A stretch of DNA of 64,000 bases from DATMER01 sp031390755. Lineage in GTDB: Bacteria > Acidobacteriota > Thermoanaerobaculia > Multivoradales > UBA5704. The stretch spans positions 1 to 64,000 of the forward strand of contig JANMTS010000065.1 of assembly GCA_031390755.1 (NCBI GenBank), given 5' to 3'. A program made the position numbers and the translations under genes. The notes beneath the pieces are model-generated. The model did no database searches. It was not told the origin of the DNA and worked only from the letters and a program-made list of their open reading frames with translations. Of the stretch, positions 35,825-44,090 are shown in pieces; the stretch's first letter is position 1, and each line of letters opens with the position of its first letter.

Positions 35825-36949
35825 ATGTTCCACTCCCTGACTTTGCGCCACCCGACCGGCTCCACCCCCGTGCTCGTCGGGGACGACGCCCTTGCGTCCT
35901 CGGTGGAAACGATCACGGAGTGGCTGGCGGGGCGGACGGTCTTCCTGGTCAGCACGCCGCGGGTGCTCGGGCTGCACGGCGAGCGGCTGGAGCCGCTGCG
36001 GCAGGCGGCGGGGCGGTGGGAGATCCTGGAGGTGGAGGAGGGGGAGCCGGCCAAGACCGTGGAGTCGGCCGGGCGGCTCTGGGATGCGATGCTGGCGGCC
36101 GGCGGCAAGCGCGACAGCCGGGTGATTGCGTTCGGCGGCGGCAGCGTCGGCGACCTCGCGGGGTTCGCGGCGGGCTGCTTCCTGCGTGGCATCGAGTTTC
36201 TTCAGATCCCCACGACTCTCCTGGCCCAGGTGGACGCGGCCCTCGGCGGCAAGACCGGTGTCGACCTGGCCGGCGGCAAGAACACGGTCGGCCTCTTCCA
36301 TCATCCGGCCTTCGTGATCTGCGACACCTCGTTCCTGACGACGCTGCCCCGCGAGGAGCTGCGCTCCGGCCTCGTCGAGGTCATCAAGATGGCGGCGCTT
36401 CTCGATCCCGATCTGCTCGAACGGGTGGAGCAGGGGCTCGACGCCCTGTTGGCGGGCGACCCGGTGGCGCTCGGTCCGGTCGTGACTGCCGCAGCCGCCG
36501 CGAAGATCCGGGTGGTGGAGCGCGACCCGACCGAGCAGGGCGACCGCAAGCTGCTCAACTTCGGCCACACGCTCGGCCACGCCGTGGAGACGGCCGGCGC
36601 CTACGCCGGGCTCCGGCATGGGGAGGCGGTGGCCTACGGCATCCTGTTCGCGGGGCGGCTCGCCGTCCGGCAAGGGCTCGATCCGGGCCTGCCGGAACGG
36701 CTGCGGACTCTCCTGGAGCGGCTCGGCCTGCCGCCGCTGCCCCCCCGGGTCGAGGTCGGGGCGGAGGAGCTGATCTCCCACATGGCCCGGGACAAGAAGG
36801 CGCGGGAGTCGGGGCTGGTCTGGGTCCTGCCGGCGGGGCTCGGGGAGGGCCGGATGGTCGAGGGGATCGGCATGGATGCGGTGCGGGAGGAGCTCGTTCC
36901 ATTCCTGCGTGCGCCGTTCGCTCGGCTTGACATCCCACATCGAGTATAA
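35825..36949 (+). CDS. aroB: 3-dehydroquinate synthase
   Basis: Converts DAHP to 3-dehydroquinate, the second step of the shikimate pathway. The 374-aa protein has the NAD-binding GGGSVGDLAGFAAGCFLRG, PTTLLAQVDAALGGKTGVD, GGKNTVGLFHHP and the metal ligands in SGLVEVIKMA (Glu), NFGHTLGHAVE (His) and LRHGEAVAYG (His). Length and motifs are normal. The ribosome site is weak because the upstream space is taken by the inverted repeat. Confidence 0.96.
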   Translation: MFHSLTLRHPTGSTPVLVGDDALASSVETITEWLAGRTVFLVSTPRVLGLHGERLEPLRQAAGRWEILEVEEGEPAKTVESAGRLWDAMLAAGGKRDSRVIAFGGGSVGDLAGFAAGCFLRGIEFLQIPTTLLAQVDAALGGKTGVDLAGGKNTVGLFHHPAFVICDTSFLTTLPREELRSGLVEVIKMAALLDPDLLERVEQGLDALLAGDPVALGPVVTAAAAAKIRVVERDPTEQGDRKLLNFGHTLGHAVETAGAYAGLRHGEAVAYGILFAGRLAVRQGLDPGLPERLRTLLERLGLPPLPPRVEVGAEELISHMARDKKARESGLVWVLPAGLGEGRMVEGIGMDAVREELVPFLRAPFARLDIPHRV

Positions 36950-36950
36950 T
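36945..36950 (+). promoter_or_regulatory. -10 hexamer TATAAT before the HD-GYP gene
   Basis: A perfect TATAAT overlaps the aroB stop codon and lies 8 nt before the ATG at 36959. A TTGACA upstream is only 12 nt away, too close to act as its -35. Transcription from it would give an essentially leaderless mRNA. Confidence 0.4.
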
Positions 36951-36958
36951 TTCGCTGG

Positions 36959-38755
36959 ATGTCTCCGAGCCCCAAGCCCTCCATGACGACGCCACGCCGA
37001 AGCTTTCTCCGCCGCCTGAAGCTGCGGCATGCGCTTCTGCTGGCGCTGCTGCTGTCCGGCATCATCCCGCTCGCGGTCAGCAGCTTCCTGCTCATCCAGA
37101 AGAATCAGCAGGTGCTGCGCGACGCCGAGCGCGACTATCTCATCCGCAAGGCCGGCGCGCTGGCGAAGGAGGTCAGCGCCTATCTGCTGGCGGCGCAGCG
37201 GCCGTTGAAGGAGCTGGGCAACGGCATCCTCATCGCTCCGGGCCCGCCGCTGATGGCCGACCGCCTGCGCGAGCCCTGGGTGACCGCCCACCTCCAGCGG
37301 TTCGTGCGCGAGAGCGAGGGACTGCTGGCCCTGCGGGTCGTGGACGGCAACGGCGGCGGCCCGCTGCTCGCGCCGGGGAACCTGGGGGCTCCGAGCCGCG
37401 AAGCGCTCGACCGCGCGTTCCAGGACGTGATCGGGCAGCGCTCGTCCAATCCCCTCTACCGATTCGTGGACATGGGCAAGAAGGGCGAGACCCTGGCCGT
37501 GCTGCTCGCGATTCCGCTCACCGGCGTAGACGGCCAGAAGTTGGTGGTCGAGTCTCTGCTGCGCTTCCAGCCGCTGGAGCAGGGGCTCCGGGGCGAGGTG
37601 AACCGGGACGTGGGCGTCTTCCTGGTCGACCGGCAGGGGCGCATCCTGTGGTCCGAGGGCGGCGACCCGGCCATGGTGGAGGCCCTCAAGAGGACCGTGC
37701 TGCCGCTCTTCGTGCAGCGGCCGGCGAGCCTGACCCAGGAGTACGAGGTGGAATCCGCCGACGGGGTCAAGGAAGTCCTGGCCCAGGTCAGCGCCGTGGA
37801 GGCGAGCGGCTGGGGCGTGATCGTCCAGAAGCCGCTGTCCGAGGCGTTCGCCGCGGTGGACCGGATGATCTTCCAGACCGTGCTCTCGACGCTGCTGCTC
37901 GCCGTCCTCGCCATGATCTTCGCCTACCTCACGGCGCGCCGCGTGTCGCATCCGATCCAGCGGCTGGCGCAGACCAGCCACGAGATCGCGGCCGGCAAGT
38001 TCGGTGGCCAGATCGACACCAAGGGCCTGACCTTCGAGTTCGCCGACCTCGCGGACGACTTCAACCAGATGAGCGGCCACGTCGAGCGCTACGTGCAGCA
38101 GCTCCGCCAGGCCGCGCAGGCGAACCGCGAGCTGTTCATCGGCAACATGCGCGCCTTCGTGGCCGCGATCGACGCCAAGGACCCCTACACGCGCGGCCAC
38201 TCCGAGCGCGTCGCCCAGTACAGCCGCACCATCGCGCGCTTCCTGCAGCTCCCGGAAGAGGTCCAGCACAAGGTCTGGATCAGCGGGCTTCTCCACGACG
38301 TCGGCAAGATCGGCGTCGAGGATCTGGTTCTCCGCAAGGAGGGCAAGCTCACCGCCGAGGAGTTCGAGCAGATGAAGATGCACACGGTGATCGGCCACGA
38401 CATCATGACGCCGATCGAGCAGCTCAAGGAGATGGTGCCGGGCATCCGTTCGCATCACGAGGCCTGGAACGGCCGGGGCTACCCGGACGGGCTCAAGGGC
38501 GAGCAGATCCCGCTGTTCGGCCGGATCATCGGCGTCGCCGACACGTTCGACGCCATCACCACGAACCGTCCGTACCAGCAGGCCTACAGCCTGGAGTACG
38601 CGGTCGAGACCATCAAGAAGCTCACCGGCAGCCGCTTCGACGCGAAGATCGTGACCGCCTTCCTGCGCGCCTTCGAGGCGGGAGAGATCCGGCCGCGGCC
38701 GGCGCGCACCGAGACTCTGGCCGGTCCCGTGCGCGCGGCCGCCGGTTCCCGGTGA
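36959..38755 (+). CDS. Membrane sensor with HAMP and HD-GYP c-di-GMP phosphodiesterase domain
   Basis: A 598-aa protein. Membrane helices at about 24-46 and 303-326 enclose a periplasmic sensor domain (Cache-like). A HAMP region (RRVSHPIQRLAQTSHEIAAG) leads into the HD-GYP domain: HSERVAQYS, LLHDVGKIG (HD at 446-447), HTVIGHDIM, HHEAWNGRGYPDG (GYP 507-509) and GVADTFDAITTNRPY. All metal and GYP residues are present, so c-di-GMP hydrolysis is likely. The ATG at 36959 lacks a Shine-Dalgarno; a second ATG at 36983 is possible. Confidence 0.93.
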   Translation: MSPSPKPSMTTPRRSFLRRLKLRHALLLALLLSGIIPLAVSSFLLIQKNQQVLRDAERDYLIRKAGALAKEVSAYLLAAQRPLKELGNGILIAPGPPLMADRLREPWVTAHLQRFVRESEGLLALRVVDGNGGGPLLAPGNLGAPSREALDRAFQDVIGQRSSNPLYRFVDMGKKGETLAVLLAIPLTGVDGQKLVVESLLRFQPLEQGLRGEVNRDVGVFLVDRQGRILWSEGGDPAMVEALKRTVLPLFVQRPASLTQEYEVESADGVKEVLAQVSAVEASGWGVIVQKPLSEAFAAVDRMIFQTVLSTLLLAVLAMIFAYLTARRVSHPIQRLAQTSHEIAAGKFGGQIDTKGLTFEFADLADDFNQMSGHVERYVQQLRQAAQANRELFIGNMRAFVAAIDAKDPYTRGHSERVAQYSRTIARFLQLPEEVQHKVWISGLLHDVGKIGVEDLVLRKEGKLTAEEFEQMKMHTVIGHDIMTPIEQLKEMVPGIRSHHEAWNGRGYPDGLKGEQIPLFGRIIGVADTFDAITTNRPYQQAYSLEYAVETIKKLTGSRFDAKIVTAFLRAFEAGEIRPRPARTETLAGPVRAAAGSR

Positions 38756-38789
38756 GGATTGCGTTGGATACCGCGCCCGATTCTTTGGG

Positions 38790-38825
38790 TCAATTTTTTC
38801 GGGATCAATTTTTTCGGGATAGAAT
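38790..38825 (+). promoter_or_regulatory. 15-bp tandem repeat and TAGAAT before the roadblock gene
   Basis: TCAATTTTTTCGGGA occurs twice in tandem (38790-38804 and 38805-38819) and runs straight into TAGAAT (38820-38825), 8 nt before the ATG at 38834. The T-tracts are phased 15 bp apart. No Shine-Dalgarno precedes the gene. Confidence 0.45.
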
Positions 38826-38833
38826 CACGCCCG

Positions 38834-39196
38834 ATGTTTGAACACGTTCTCGCCAACCTGCTGGACACCAACAAGGATGCCCTGGGCGCCCTCTTCCTCG
38901 ACGGGAGCGGCGAGACCGTGGATCTCGCCTGCGCGGACTTCAGCGCGTACGAGATGAAGATCATCGGCGCGTACCTGGGCATCTACCTGCGGCGCTTCGA
39001 ACGCCTTCTCGACGGCATGGGCCTCGGGGAGATGAAGATCGTCCACATCGAGAAGCGCGGCCTCCACATCTACATGGTCCCGATGCCGGACCAGTACTGC
39101 CTGGCGCTGGTGCAGAGGCACCCGTCGCTCGTGGCCCAGGCCCGCAAGAGCCTCGGCGTGGCGGTCGAGACGCTCAACCAGGAGCTGTTCGGGTAG
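38834..39196 (+). CDS. Roadblock/LC7-domain protein
   Basis: A 120-aa single-domain protein (MFEHVLANLLDTNKDALGAL; LFLDGSGETVDLAC; IVHIEKRGLHIYMVPM; YCLALVQRHPSLVAQARKSL) with the alpha/beta pattern of bacterial MglB-like roadblock proteins. These dimerise and regulate small Ras-like GTPases (for example MglA) in polarity and motility. No MglA-like GTPase gene is in the window. Placement between an HD-GYP sensor and ftsY may be incidental. Confidence 0.8.
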   Translation: MFEHVLANLLDTNKDALGALFLDGSGETVDLACADFSAYEMKIIGAYLGIYLRRFERLLDGMGLGEMKIVHIEKRGLHIYMVPMPDQYCLALVQRHPSLVAQARKSLGVAVETLNQELFG

Positions 39197-39207
39197 GCGA
39201 TCCAGAG

Positions 39208-40197
39208 ATGGCTGACGAAACGAAGAAGCTCGACATCCTGGAGCTGGCGCCCGAGACTCCGGCGCCCCGGGAAGACGACGAGCAGCAGGCCAACTTCTGG
39301 GGGAAGCTCAAGCGCGGCCTGTTCATGACCCACACCGAGATTCTCGACAAGGTGTCGTCCGCCGTGAAAGGCGAGACGGTGCTCGACGAGAAGACGCTCG
39401 AGTATCTGGAAGAGGTTCTGATCGGCGCGGACATGGGCGTCGAGACCTCCCTCAGCCTGGTGGAAGGGGTCCGCCGGAATGCGCTCAAGGAGCAGACCAC
39501 CAGCGCCACCCGGCTGCGCAAGATCCTGTCGGACGAGATCGCCGATCTCCTGTTCCAGGCGCCGCGCCCCCGCCTGCTCGGCAAGGGCCCGGTGCTGACG
39601 CTAGTGGTCGGGGTCAACGGCGTCGGCAAGACCACCTCGATCGCCAAGCTCGCGAAGCGCTCCCTGCAGCAGGGCAACCGGACGATGCTCGCCGCGGGCG
39701 ACACCTTCCGGGCCGCGGCCATCGAGCAGCTCGCTCTCTGGGGTGAGCGGCTCGGCGTCGAGGTCGTGCGCCAGGGCCAGGGCGCCGATCCGGGCGCCGT
39801 GGTCTACGACGCGATCCACGCCGCCAAGGCGCGGAAGATCGACAACCTGATCGTCGACACCGCCGGCCGCCTCCACACCAAGGACCACCTGATGGCCGAG
39901 CTGAGCAAGGTCCGCCGGGTGATCGACCGCGAGGCCGCGGACTGGCAGAAGCAGACCATCCTGGTGCTCGACGCCACCACCGGACAGAACGCCCTCGCCC
40001 AGGCGCGCACCTTCCAGCAGGTGGTGCCGATCGACGGCGTGCTCCTCGCCAAGCTCGACGGCACGGCCAAGGGCGGCATGGTGGTCGCCATCGCCAAGGA
40101 GCTGCGCCTGCCCGTCCTCTATCTCGGGGTGGGCGAGAAGGCCGACGACCTGGTGGATTTCCGTCCCCGGGAGTTCGCGTCTGCTCTCGTCGGCTGA
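39208..40197 (+). CDS. ftsY: Signal recognition particle receptor
   Basis: SRP-docking GTPase for co-translational membrane targeting. The 329-aa protein has only a short N-terminal extension (no long acidic A domain), then the N domain (FWGKLKRGLFMTHTEILDKV) and the G domain: GVNGVGKTTS (135-144), DTFRAAAIEQL, VDTAGRLHTKDHLM, DATTGQNALAQA, TKLDG-type LAKLDGTAKGG and YLGVGEKADDL. All motifs are intact. It overlaps the probable start of ribD. Confidence 0.96.
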   Translation: MADETKKLDILELAPETPAPREDDEQQANFWGKLKRGLFMTHTEILDKVSSAVKGETVLDEKTLEYLEEVLIGADMGVETSLSLVEGVRRNALKEQTTSATRLRKILSDEIADLLFQAPRPRLLGKGPVLTLVVGVNGVGKTTSIAKLAKRSLQQGNRTMLAAGDTFRAAAIEQLALWGERLGVEVVRQGQGADPGAVVYDAIHAAKARKIDNLIVDTAGRLHTKDHLMAELSKVRRVIDREAADWQKQTILVLDATTGQNALAQARTFQQVVPIDGVLLAKLDGTAKGGMVVAIAKELRLPVLYLGVGEKADDLVDFRPREFASALVG

Positions 40198-41341
40198 CGC
40201 CGCCTCGGCGGCCCCTTCCGCCGCCGACAGCCAGTATCTCCGGCGCGCTCTCCTCCTCGCCGCCCGCGGGCGGTATCGAACCTCTCCCAATCCGATGGTC
40301 GGCGCCGTTGTGGTTCGCGACGGTCAGATCGTCGGCCGCGGCTGGCACCGGCAGGTCGGCGGCCCGCACGCGGAGATCGAGGCGCTCCGCGCCGCGGGAG
40401 ACGCGGCCCGCGGCGCCACCCTCTACGTCACCCTGGAGCCCTGCAACCATCACGGCCGCACGCCGCCCTGCGTCGACGCGGTCCTGGAAGCGGGGATCGC
40501 CCGGGTCGTCGCCTGCCACCGCGACCCGAACCGGGTGGCCGCCGGCGGGTTCGAGCGTCTGCGAGCGGCCGGCGTGGAGGTCGAGCACGGGGGTTCGGCG
40601 CGGTTGGAGCGCCTGGCTCGCGACGCCGTCCGCCTGAACCTGCGCTTCCTGATCCCGGCGGTCCACGGCCGGCCCGAGGTCACCCTGAAGTGGGCGATGA
40701 GCCTGGACGGCCGGATCGCCACGGCCACCGGCGAGAGCCAGTGGATCTCGTCGCCGGCCGGCCGGCGCTGGGGCCTCGCGCTGCGGGAAGAGCACGACGC
40801 CATCCTGGTCGGCATCGGGACCGTCCTCGCCGACAATCCCCGGCTCGACCGGCGGCTCGGTCTGGCGGGCAGACCCAATCTGCGCGTGATCCTCGACCGG
40901 CGCCTCCGCACGCCGCCGGGAGCGCGGCTCTTCCAGGTCGACGGTCCGGTGCTGATATACACTGAGGCCGCCGCCCGGGATCGCTGGACGGCCCTCGAAG
41001 AGCGGGGCGCCCGGATCGTGGCACTGCCCTCGGTCGAGCCCGCCGCGGTGCTCTCCGATCTCTACGAACGCGGGGTGCGTAGCGTCCTGGTCGAGGGCGG
41101 CGGCGAGGTTCACGCGAGCTTCGCGGAGTCGGGGCTCTTCGACCGGGTCGGCGTGGACTGCGCGCCGCTCCTGATCGGCGGCCGATCCGCTCCCGGCCCG
41201 CTGGGCGGCGAGGGCTTCGCCTCGCTGGCCAACGCGGCACGACTGGAAGACTTCGAGGTGCGCCGCCGGGGCGGCGACCTCCTCCTCACGGGGTATCGCA
41301 AAGGGTGTTTACCGGCATTGTTAGCGAGCGTGGGCGCCTGA
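40181..41341 (+). CDS. ribD: Bifunctional riboflavin deaminase/reductase, start unusual
   Basis: Catalyses the pyrimidine deamination and ribosyl reduction steps of riboflavin synthesis. The zinc deaminase domain shows HAEIEALR, TLYVTLEPCNHHGRTPPC; the reductase domain PEVTLKWAMSLDGRIATATG, ILVGIGTVLADNP, VLVEGGGEVHASF. Homology clearly begins upstream of the first ATG (40295): YLRRALLLAARGRYRTSPNP precedes it, including the conserved substrate-binding PNP. No ATG, GTG or TTG lies in this frame between ftsY and 40295. The start given is a CTG at 40181; ATT at 40157 is another option. Coupled re-initiation at the ftsY stop is plausible. Confidence 0.9.
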   Translation: MLSSADAASAAPSAADSQYLRRALLLAARGRYRTSPNPMVGAVVVRDGQIVGRGWHRQVGGPHAEIEALRAAGDAARGATLYVTLEPCNHHGRTPPCVDAVLEAGIARVVACHRDPNRVAAGGFERLRAAGVEVEHGGSARLERLARDAVRLNLRFLIPAVHGRPEVTLKWAMSLDGRIATATGESQWISSPAGRRWGLALREEHDAILVGIGTVLADNPRLDRRLGLAGRPNLRVILDRRLRTPPGARLFQVDGPVLIYTEAAARDRWTALEERGARIVALPSVEPAAVLSDLYERGVRSVLVEGGGEVHASFAESGLFDRVGVDCAPLLIGGRSAPGPLGGEGFASLANAARLEDFEVRRRGGDLLLTGYRKGCLPALLASVGA

Positions 41342-41949
41342 TCGGCGACCCGGAGCCTTCGGGCCAGGGCGGCGTCCGTCTGGTCCTCTCCCACACACCG
41401 GAGTTGGGCCGGCGCCTGGAGATCGGCGCGAGCCTGGCCGTCTCCGGCGTCTGCCTCACGATCACTGAATTGGTGGGCGAGCCTCCCGTCCGATCCAGGG
41501 TCGAGCTGTCGCCCGAGACCCTGGACCGCACCAACCTGGGCGGGTTGCGGGATGGGCGAGAGGTGAACCTGGAGCCCGCTCTCCGCATGGGCGACGCCCT
41601 CGGCGGGCACATGGTCCAGGGCCACGTCGACGGCACCGCGCTCGTCGTGGACCGGCAGGATCTCACGGAGCACCGGGTGCTCGCGTTCTCGATCCCGCCC
41701 GAGGTCTCGCCGTTCCTGGTGGAGAAGGGCTCGGTGACGGTGGACGGCGTGAGCCTGACCGTGTCCGCCCTGCGTGCCGACCGCTTCGAGGTGGCCTTGA
41801 TCCCCCACACGCTGGAGGTGACGACCCTCTCCGGCCTGAGCCCGGGCGACCGGGTCAACCTGGAGGTGGACGTCATCGGGAAGTACATCCACCGCATGCT
41901 CGCCGCCCGGGGCCTGGTACCTGAGGCGGAGGCGCGGGAGGCTCCCTAG
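41305..41949 (+). CDS. ribE: Riboflavin synthase, alpha subunit
   Basis: Dismutates two 6,7-dimethyl-8-ribityllumazines to riboflavin. The 214-aa protein starts at a GTG (VFTGIVSERGRL) inside the ribD 3' end (37-bp overlap). The two tandem lumazine-binding barrels are visible: SGVCLTI with MGDALGGHMVQGHVDG, and VDGVSLTVS with LEVDVIGKYIHRML. The overlap marks a ribD-ribE operon. ribBA and ribH are not in the window. Confidence 0.95.
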   Translation: MFTGIVSERGRLIGDPEPSGQGGVRLVLSHTPELGRRLEIGASLAVSGVCLTITELVGEPPVRSRVELSPETLDRTNLGGLRDGREVNLEPALRMGDALGGHMVQGHVDGTALVVDRQDLTEHRVLAFSIPPEVSPFLVEKGSVTVDGVSLTVSALRADRFEVALIPHTLEVTTLSGLSPGDRVNLEVDVIGKYIHRMLAARGLVPEAEAREAP

Positions 41950-42992
41950 TGGCATCCACCGCCGAGCCGGCGCCTTCGCGGTCGCCGCAGGACACGGTCG
42001 CTACGCGCCCGGGCAAGCCCGCATCGCAGCTTCCCGAGCCCGGCCGCTTCTGGGTGCGCTACCTCCCCAAGAGCTGGGAGACGCCCGACCGTCCCTGGAT
42101 CCATCTGGCGACCGCCCGGCTGGGCGAGTGGGCGCGGCGTCCGGCGTCGCGTACTGGCGCCGTGGAGGCATTGCCGGACATCCCGCTCGACGACGTCCTC
42201 TACGTGCCGCCCGTGCCGTCGAAGCGCGGCCCGGCCCGCGACGAGTTGGCCACGGCCCGCCTCGTTCACGGTACTCCTGTGCTGGTCCAGCTCTTCCCGG
42301 GCGAGGAGCCGAAGATCCCGTCCGTCCAGGGCGTCACCTTCGTGTTCGACCTCCTTTCCGTGTTGATGGAAGGCGACCTGGGCCGTCTCGACCGGCTGCC
42401 GACCGGGGCGTCCGCGGTCTGGCCGCTGATCGCGGGGCTCACCGACGACCCGTCGCTCTGGGACGAAGGCTGCCGCCGCCTCGCGCTGGCCGGCGCGCGG
42501 TGCGTGCAGGCGATCACGCCGCTCCTGGTGCCCGCCGACCGGCACCGGCTCCTCAACGAGCTCGAAGGGCGCGACGATCTCTTCGACGCCCTGTTCCACC
42601 GCGAGCCGCCGCCGGAGCGCGACTTCGCCCGCGCCGCGCATCGCCACGGCCTTGAGCCGTATCTGGCCCGGCCGCTGCCGCGCGCCCCCATCCTCGGCCG
42701 GGAGAACCGCCGGATCGGGGAGGTGCTCGCCCTGGCCGCGGAGCTCTGGCTCCGCCTGGACCGGCCGGTGGAGCAGGGGCAGGCGTTCTACCGCGCGGCC
42801 CGCTGGGTGGACGAGACCCGCTACGACCTGGACGCGCTGGCCCACGAGGGCAACCTCGCGGTCATCAAGGCCTTCGACGAGGCGAGCCTGGCGGTGGTGG
42901 CGGACGTGGTGGAGACCGGGGAGTCCGAGCTGCTCGCCGGGCTTCTCGCCGACTATGTGGCCCCGAAGGGGCAGGAGGAAGGGACTCGATGA
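41949..42992 (+). CDS. Unrecognised 347-aa protein in the riboflavin operon
   Basis: Starts at a GTG overlapping the ribE stop (TAGTG) and ends in an ATGA overlap with ltaE. No signal peptide or membrane helix. The N-terminal ~30 residues are Pro/Ser-rich. A middle part (LVHGTPVLVQLFPGEEPKI, GVTFVFDLLSVLMEGDLGRL) and a helical C-terminus (IGEVLALAAELWLRLDRPV, DLDALAHEGNLAVIKAFDE) follow. I recognise no family. Tight coupling on both sides suggests steady co-expression with riboflavin and threonine-aldolase enzymes, but not a function. Confidence 0.75.
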   Translation: MASTAEPAPSRSPQDTVATRPGKPASQLPEPGRFWVRYLPKSWETPDRPWIHLATARLGEWARRPASRTGAVEALPDIPLDDVLYVPPVPSKRGPARDELATARLVHGTPVLVQLFPGEEPKIPSVQGVTFVFDLLSVLMEGDLGRLDRLPTGASAVWPLIAGLTDDPSLWDEGCRRLALAGARCVQAITPLLVPADRHRLLNELEGRDDLFDALFHREPPPERDFARAAHRHGLEPYLARPLPRAPILGRENRRIGEVLALAAELWLRLDRPVEQGQAFYRAARWVDETRYDLDALAHEGNLAVIKAFDEASLAVVADVVETGESELLAGLLADYVAPKGQEEGTR

Positions 42993-44020
42993 TCGATCTG
43001 CGCTCGGACACCGTAACCCGCCCGGACGACGAGATGCGCCGCGCCATGGCCGAGGCCGAGGTCGGCGACGACGTCTACGGCGAAGACCCGACGGTGTCGA
43101 AGCTGGAAGAGGAAGCCGCGGCCGCCCTGGGTTTCGAGGCCGCGCTCTTCGTGCCCTCCGGAACCATGGGCAACCAGATCGCCCTGCGCCTCCACGGCCG
43201 GCCCGGCGACGAGGTCATCTGCGACGCGCTGTGCCACATCTTCCGCTTCGAGATGGGCGGCATGGCCGCGCTGTCCGGCCTGATGCCGCGCGTCCTGGCT
43301 TCCCCGCGGGGGCTGCTCGATCCCGCGGCGGTCGAGGCGGTGATCGACCGCGACCCGACCTTCCACGCCCGGACCGGCGTGCTCGCAGTCGAGAACACCC
43401 ACAACATCGCGGGCGGCGTGCTCTACGACCGGCCGCGGCTGGACGCGCTCCTCGCCGTGGCGAAGCGCCACTCGCTGCCCGTCCACCTCGACGGCGCCCG
43501 CATCTTCAACGCCGCCGCGGCCCTGGGGACGACGGCGGCGGCCCTGGCCGCGGGCTTCGACTCGGTGATGTTCTGTCTGTCGAAGGGGCTCGGCGCGCCG
43601 GTGGGCTCGATGCTCTGCGGCTCCCGGGGCTTCATTCACGAGGCGCGGCGGATGAGGAAGATGTTCGGCGGCGGCATGCGTCAGGCCGGCATCCTCGCCG
43701 CGGCAGGGCTGATCGCCCTGCGCAAGGGGCCGGGCCGCCTGGACGAAGATCACGAGAACGCCCGCCGGCTGGCGGCGGGGCTGCAGGGCATTTCGGGCTT
43801 CGAGGTCGATCCGGCCCCGCAGACCAACATCGTGCTCTGCCGGGTGGGAGAAGAGCAGGGCCGCTCCGACCCCTTCCTAGCGCGTCTGGCGAAGGCCGGA
43901 ACCCTGGCGAGCCACGTCTCCGCGGACGAAATCCGCTTCGTGACCCACCGCGACGTCTCGACCGCCGAGGTGGACGCCGCGGTCGGGATCGTCAGAAGTC
44001 AGACGGTGATTCCCGCCTGA
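42989..44020 (+). CDS. ltaE: Low-specificity L-threonine aldolase
   Basis: PLP enzyme cleaving L-(allo-)threonine to glycine and acetaldehyde. The 343-aa protein begins MIDLRSDTVTRPDDEMRRAM, the family's typical start, and contains VGDDVYGEDPTVSKLEE, LFVPSGTMGNQIAL, NTHNIAGG, VHLDGARIFNAA and the PLP-lysine motif CLSKGLGAPVGSMLCG. Full length, no anomalies. Its ATG overlaps the upstream stop. Confidence 0.95.
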   Translation: MIDLRSDTVTRPDDEMRRAMAEAEVGDDVYGEDPTVSKLEEEAAAALGFEAALFVPSGTMGNQIALRLHGRPGDEVICDALCHIFRFEMGGMAALSGLMPRVLASPRGLLDPAAVEAVIDRDPTFHARTGVLAVENTHNIAGGVLYDRPRLDALLAVAKRHSLPVHLDGARIFNAAAALGTTAAALAAGFDSVMFCLSKGLGAPVGSMLCGSRGFIHEARRMRKMFGGGMRQAGILAAAGLIALRKGPGRLDEDHENARRLAAGLQGISGFEVDPAPQTNIVLCRVGEEQGRSDPFLARLAKAGTLASHVSADEIRFVTHRDVSTAEVDAAVGIVRSQTVIPA

Positions 44021-44035
44021 AGGTCCTGAATTTCT

Positions 44036-44062
44036 CCCTCTCCCCCGGAACGGGGGAGAGGG
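44036..44062. terminator. Hairpin between convergent ltaE and ridA-like genes
   Basis: A 12-bp stem CCCTCTCCCCCG / CGGGGGAGAGGG with loop GAA in the gap between two convergent genes. It probably ends transcription from both sides, though it lacks a T-run. Sequence-related to the inverted repeat at 35651-35823. Confidence 0.6.
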
Positions 44063-44090
44063 CCGGGGAGAGGGGGGATGGGATCAACCG

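Noticed and set aside
36927..36950. TTGACA...TATAAT as a complete sigma70 promoter
   Set aside because: The two hexamers are only 12 bp apart; a functional spacer is 16-18 bp. Only the -10 is retained as a candidate.
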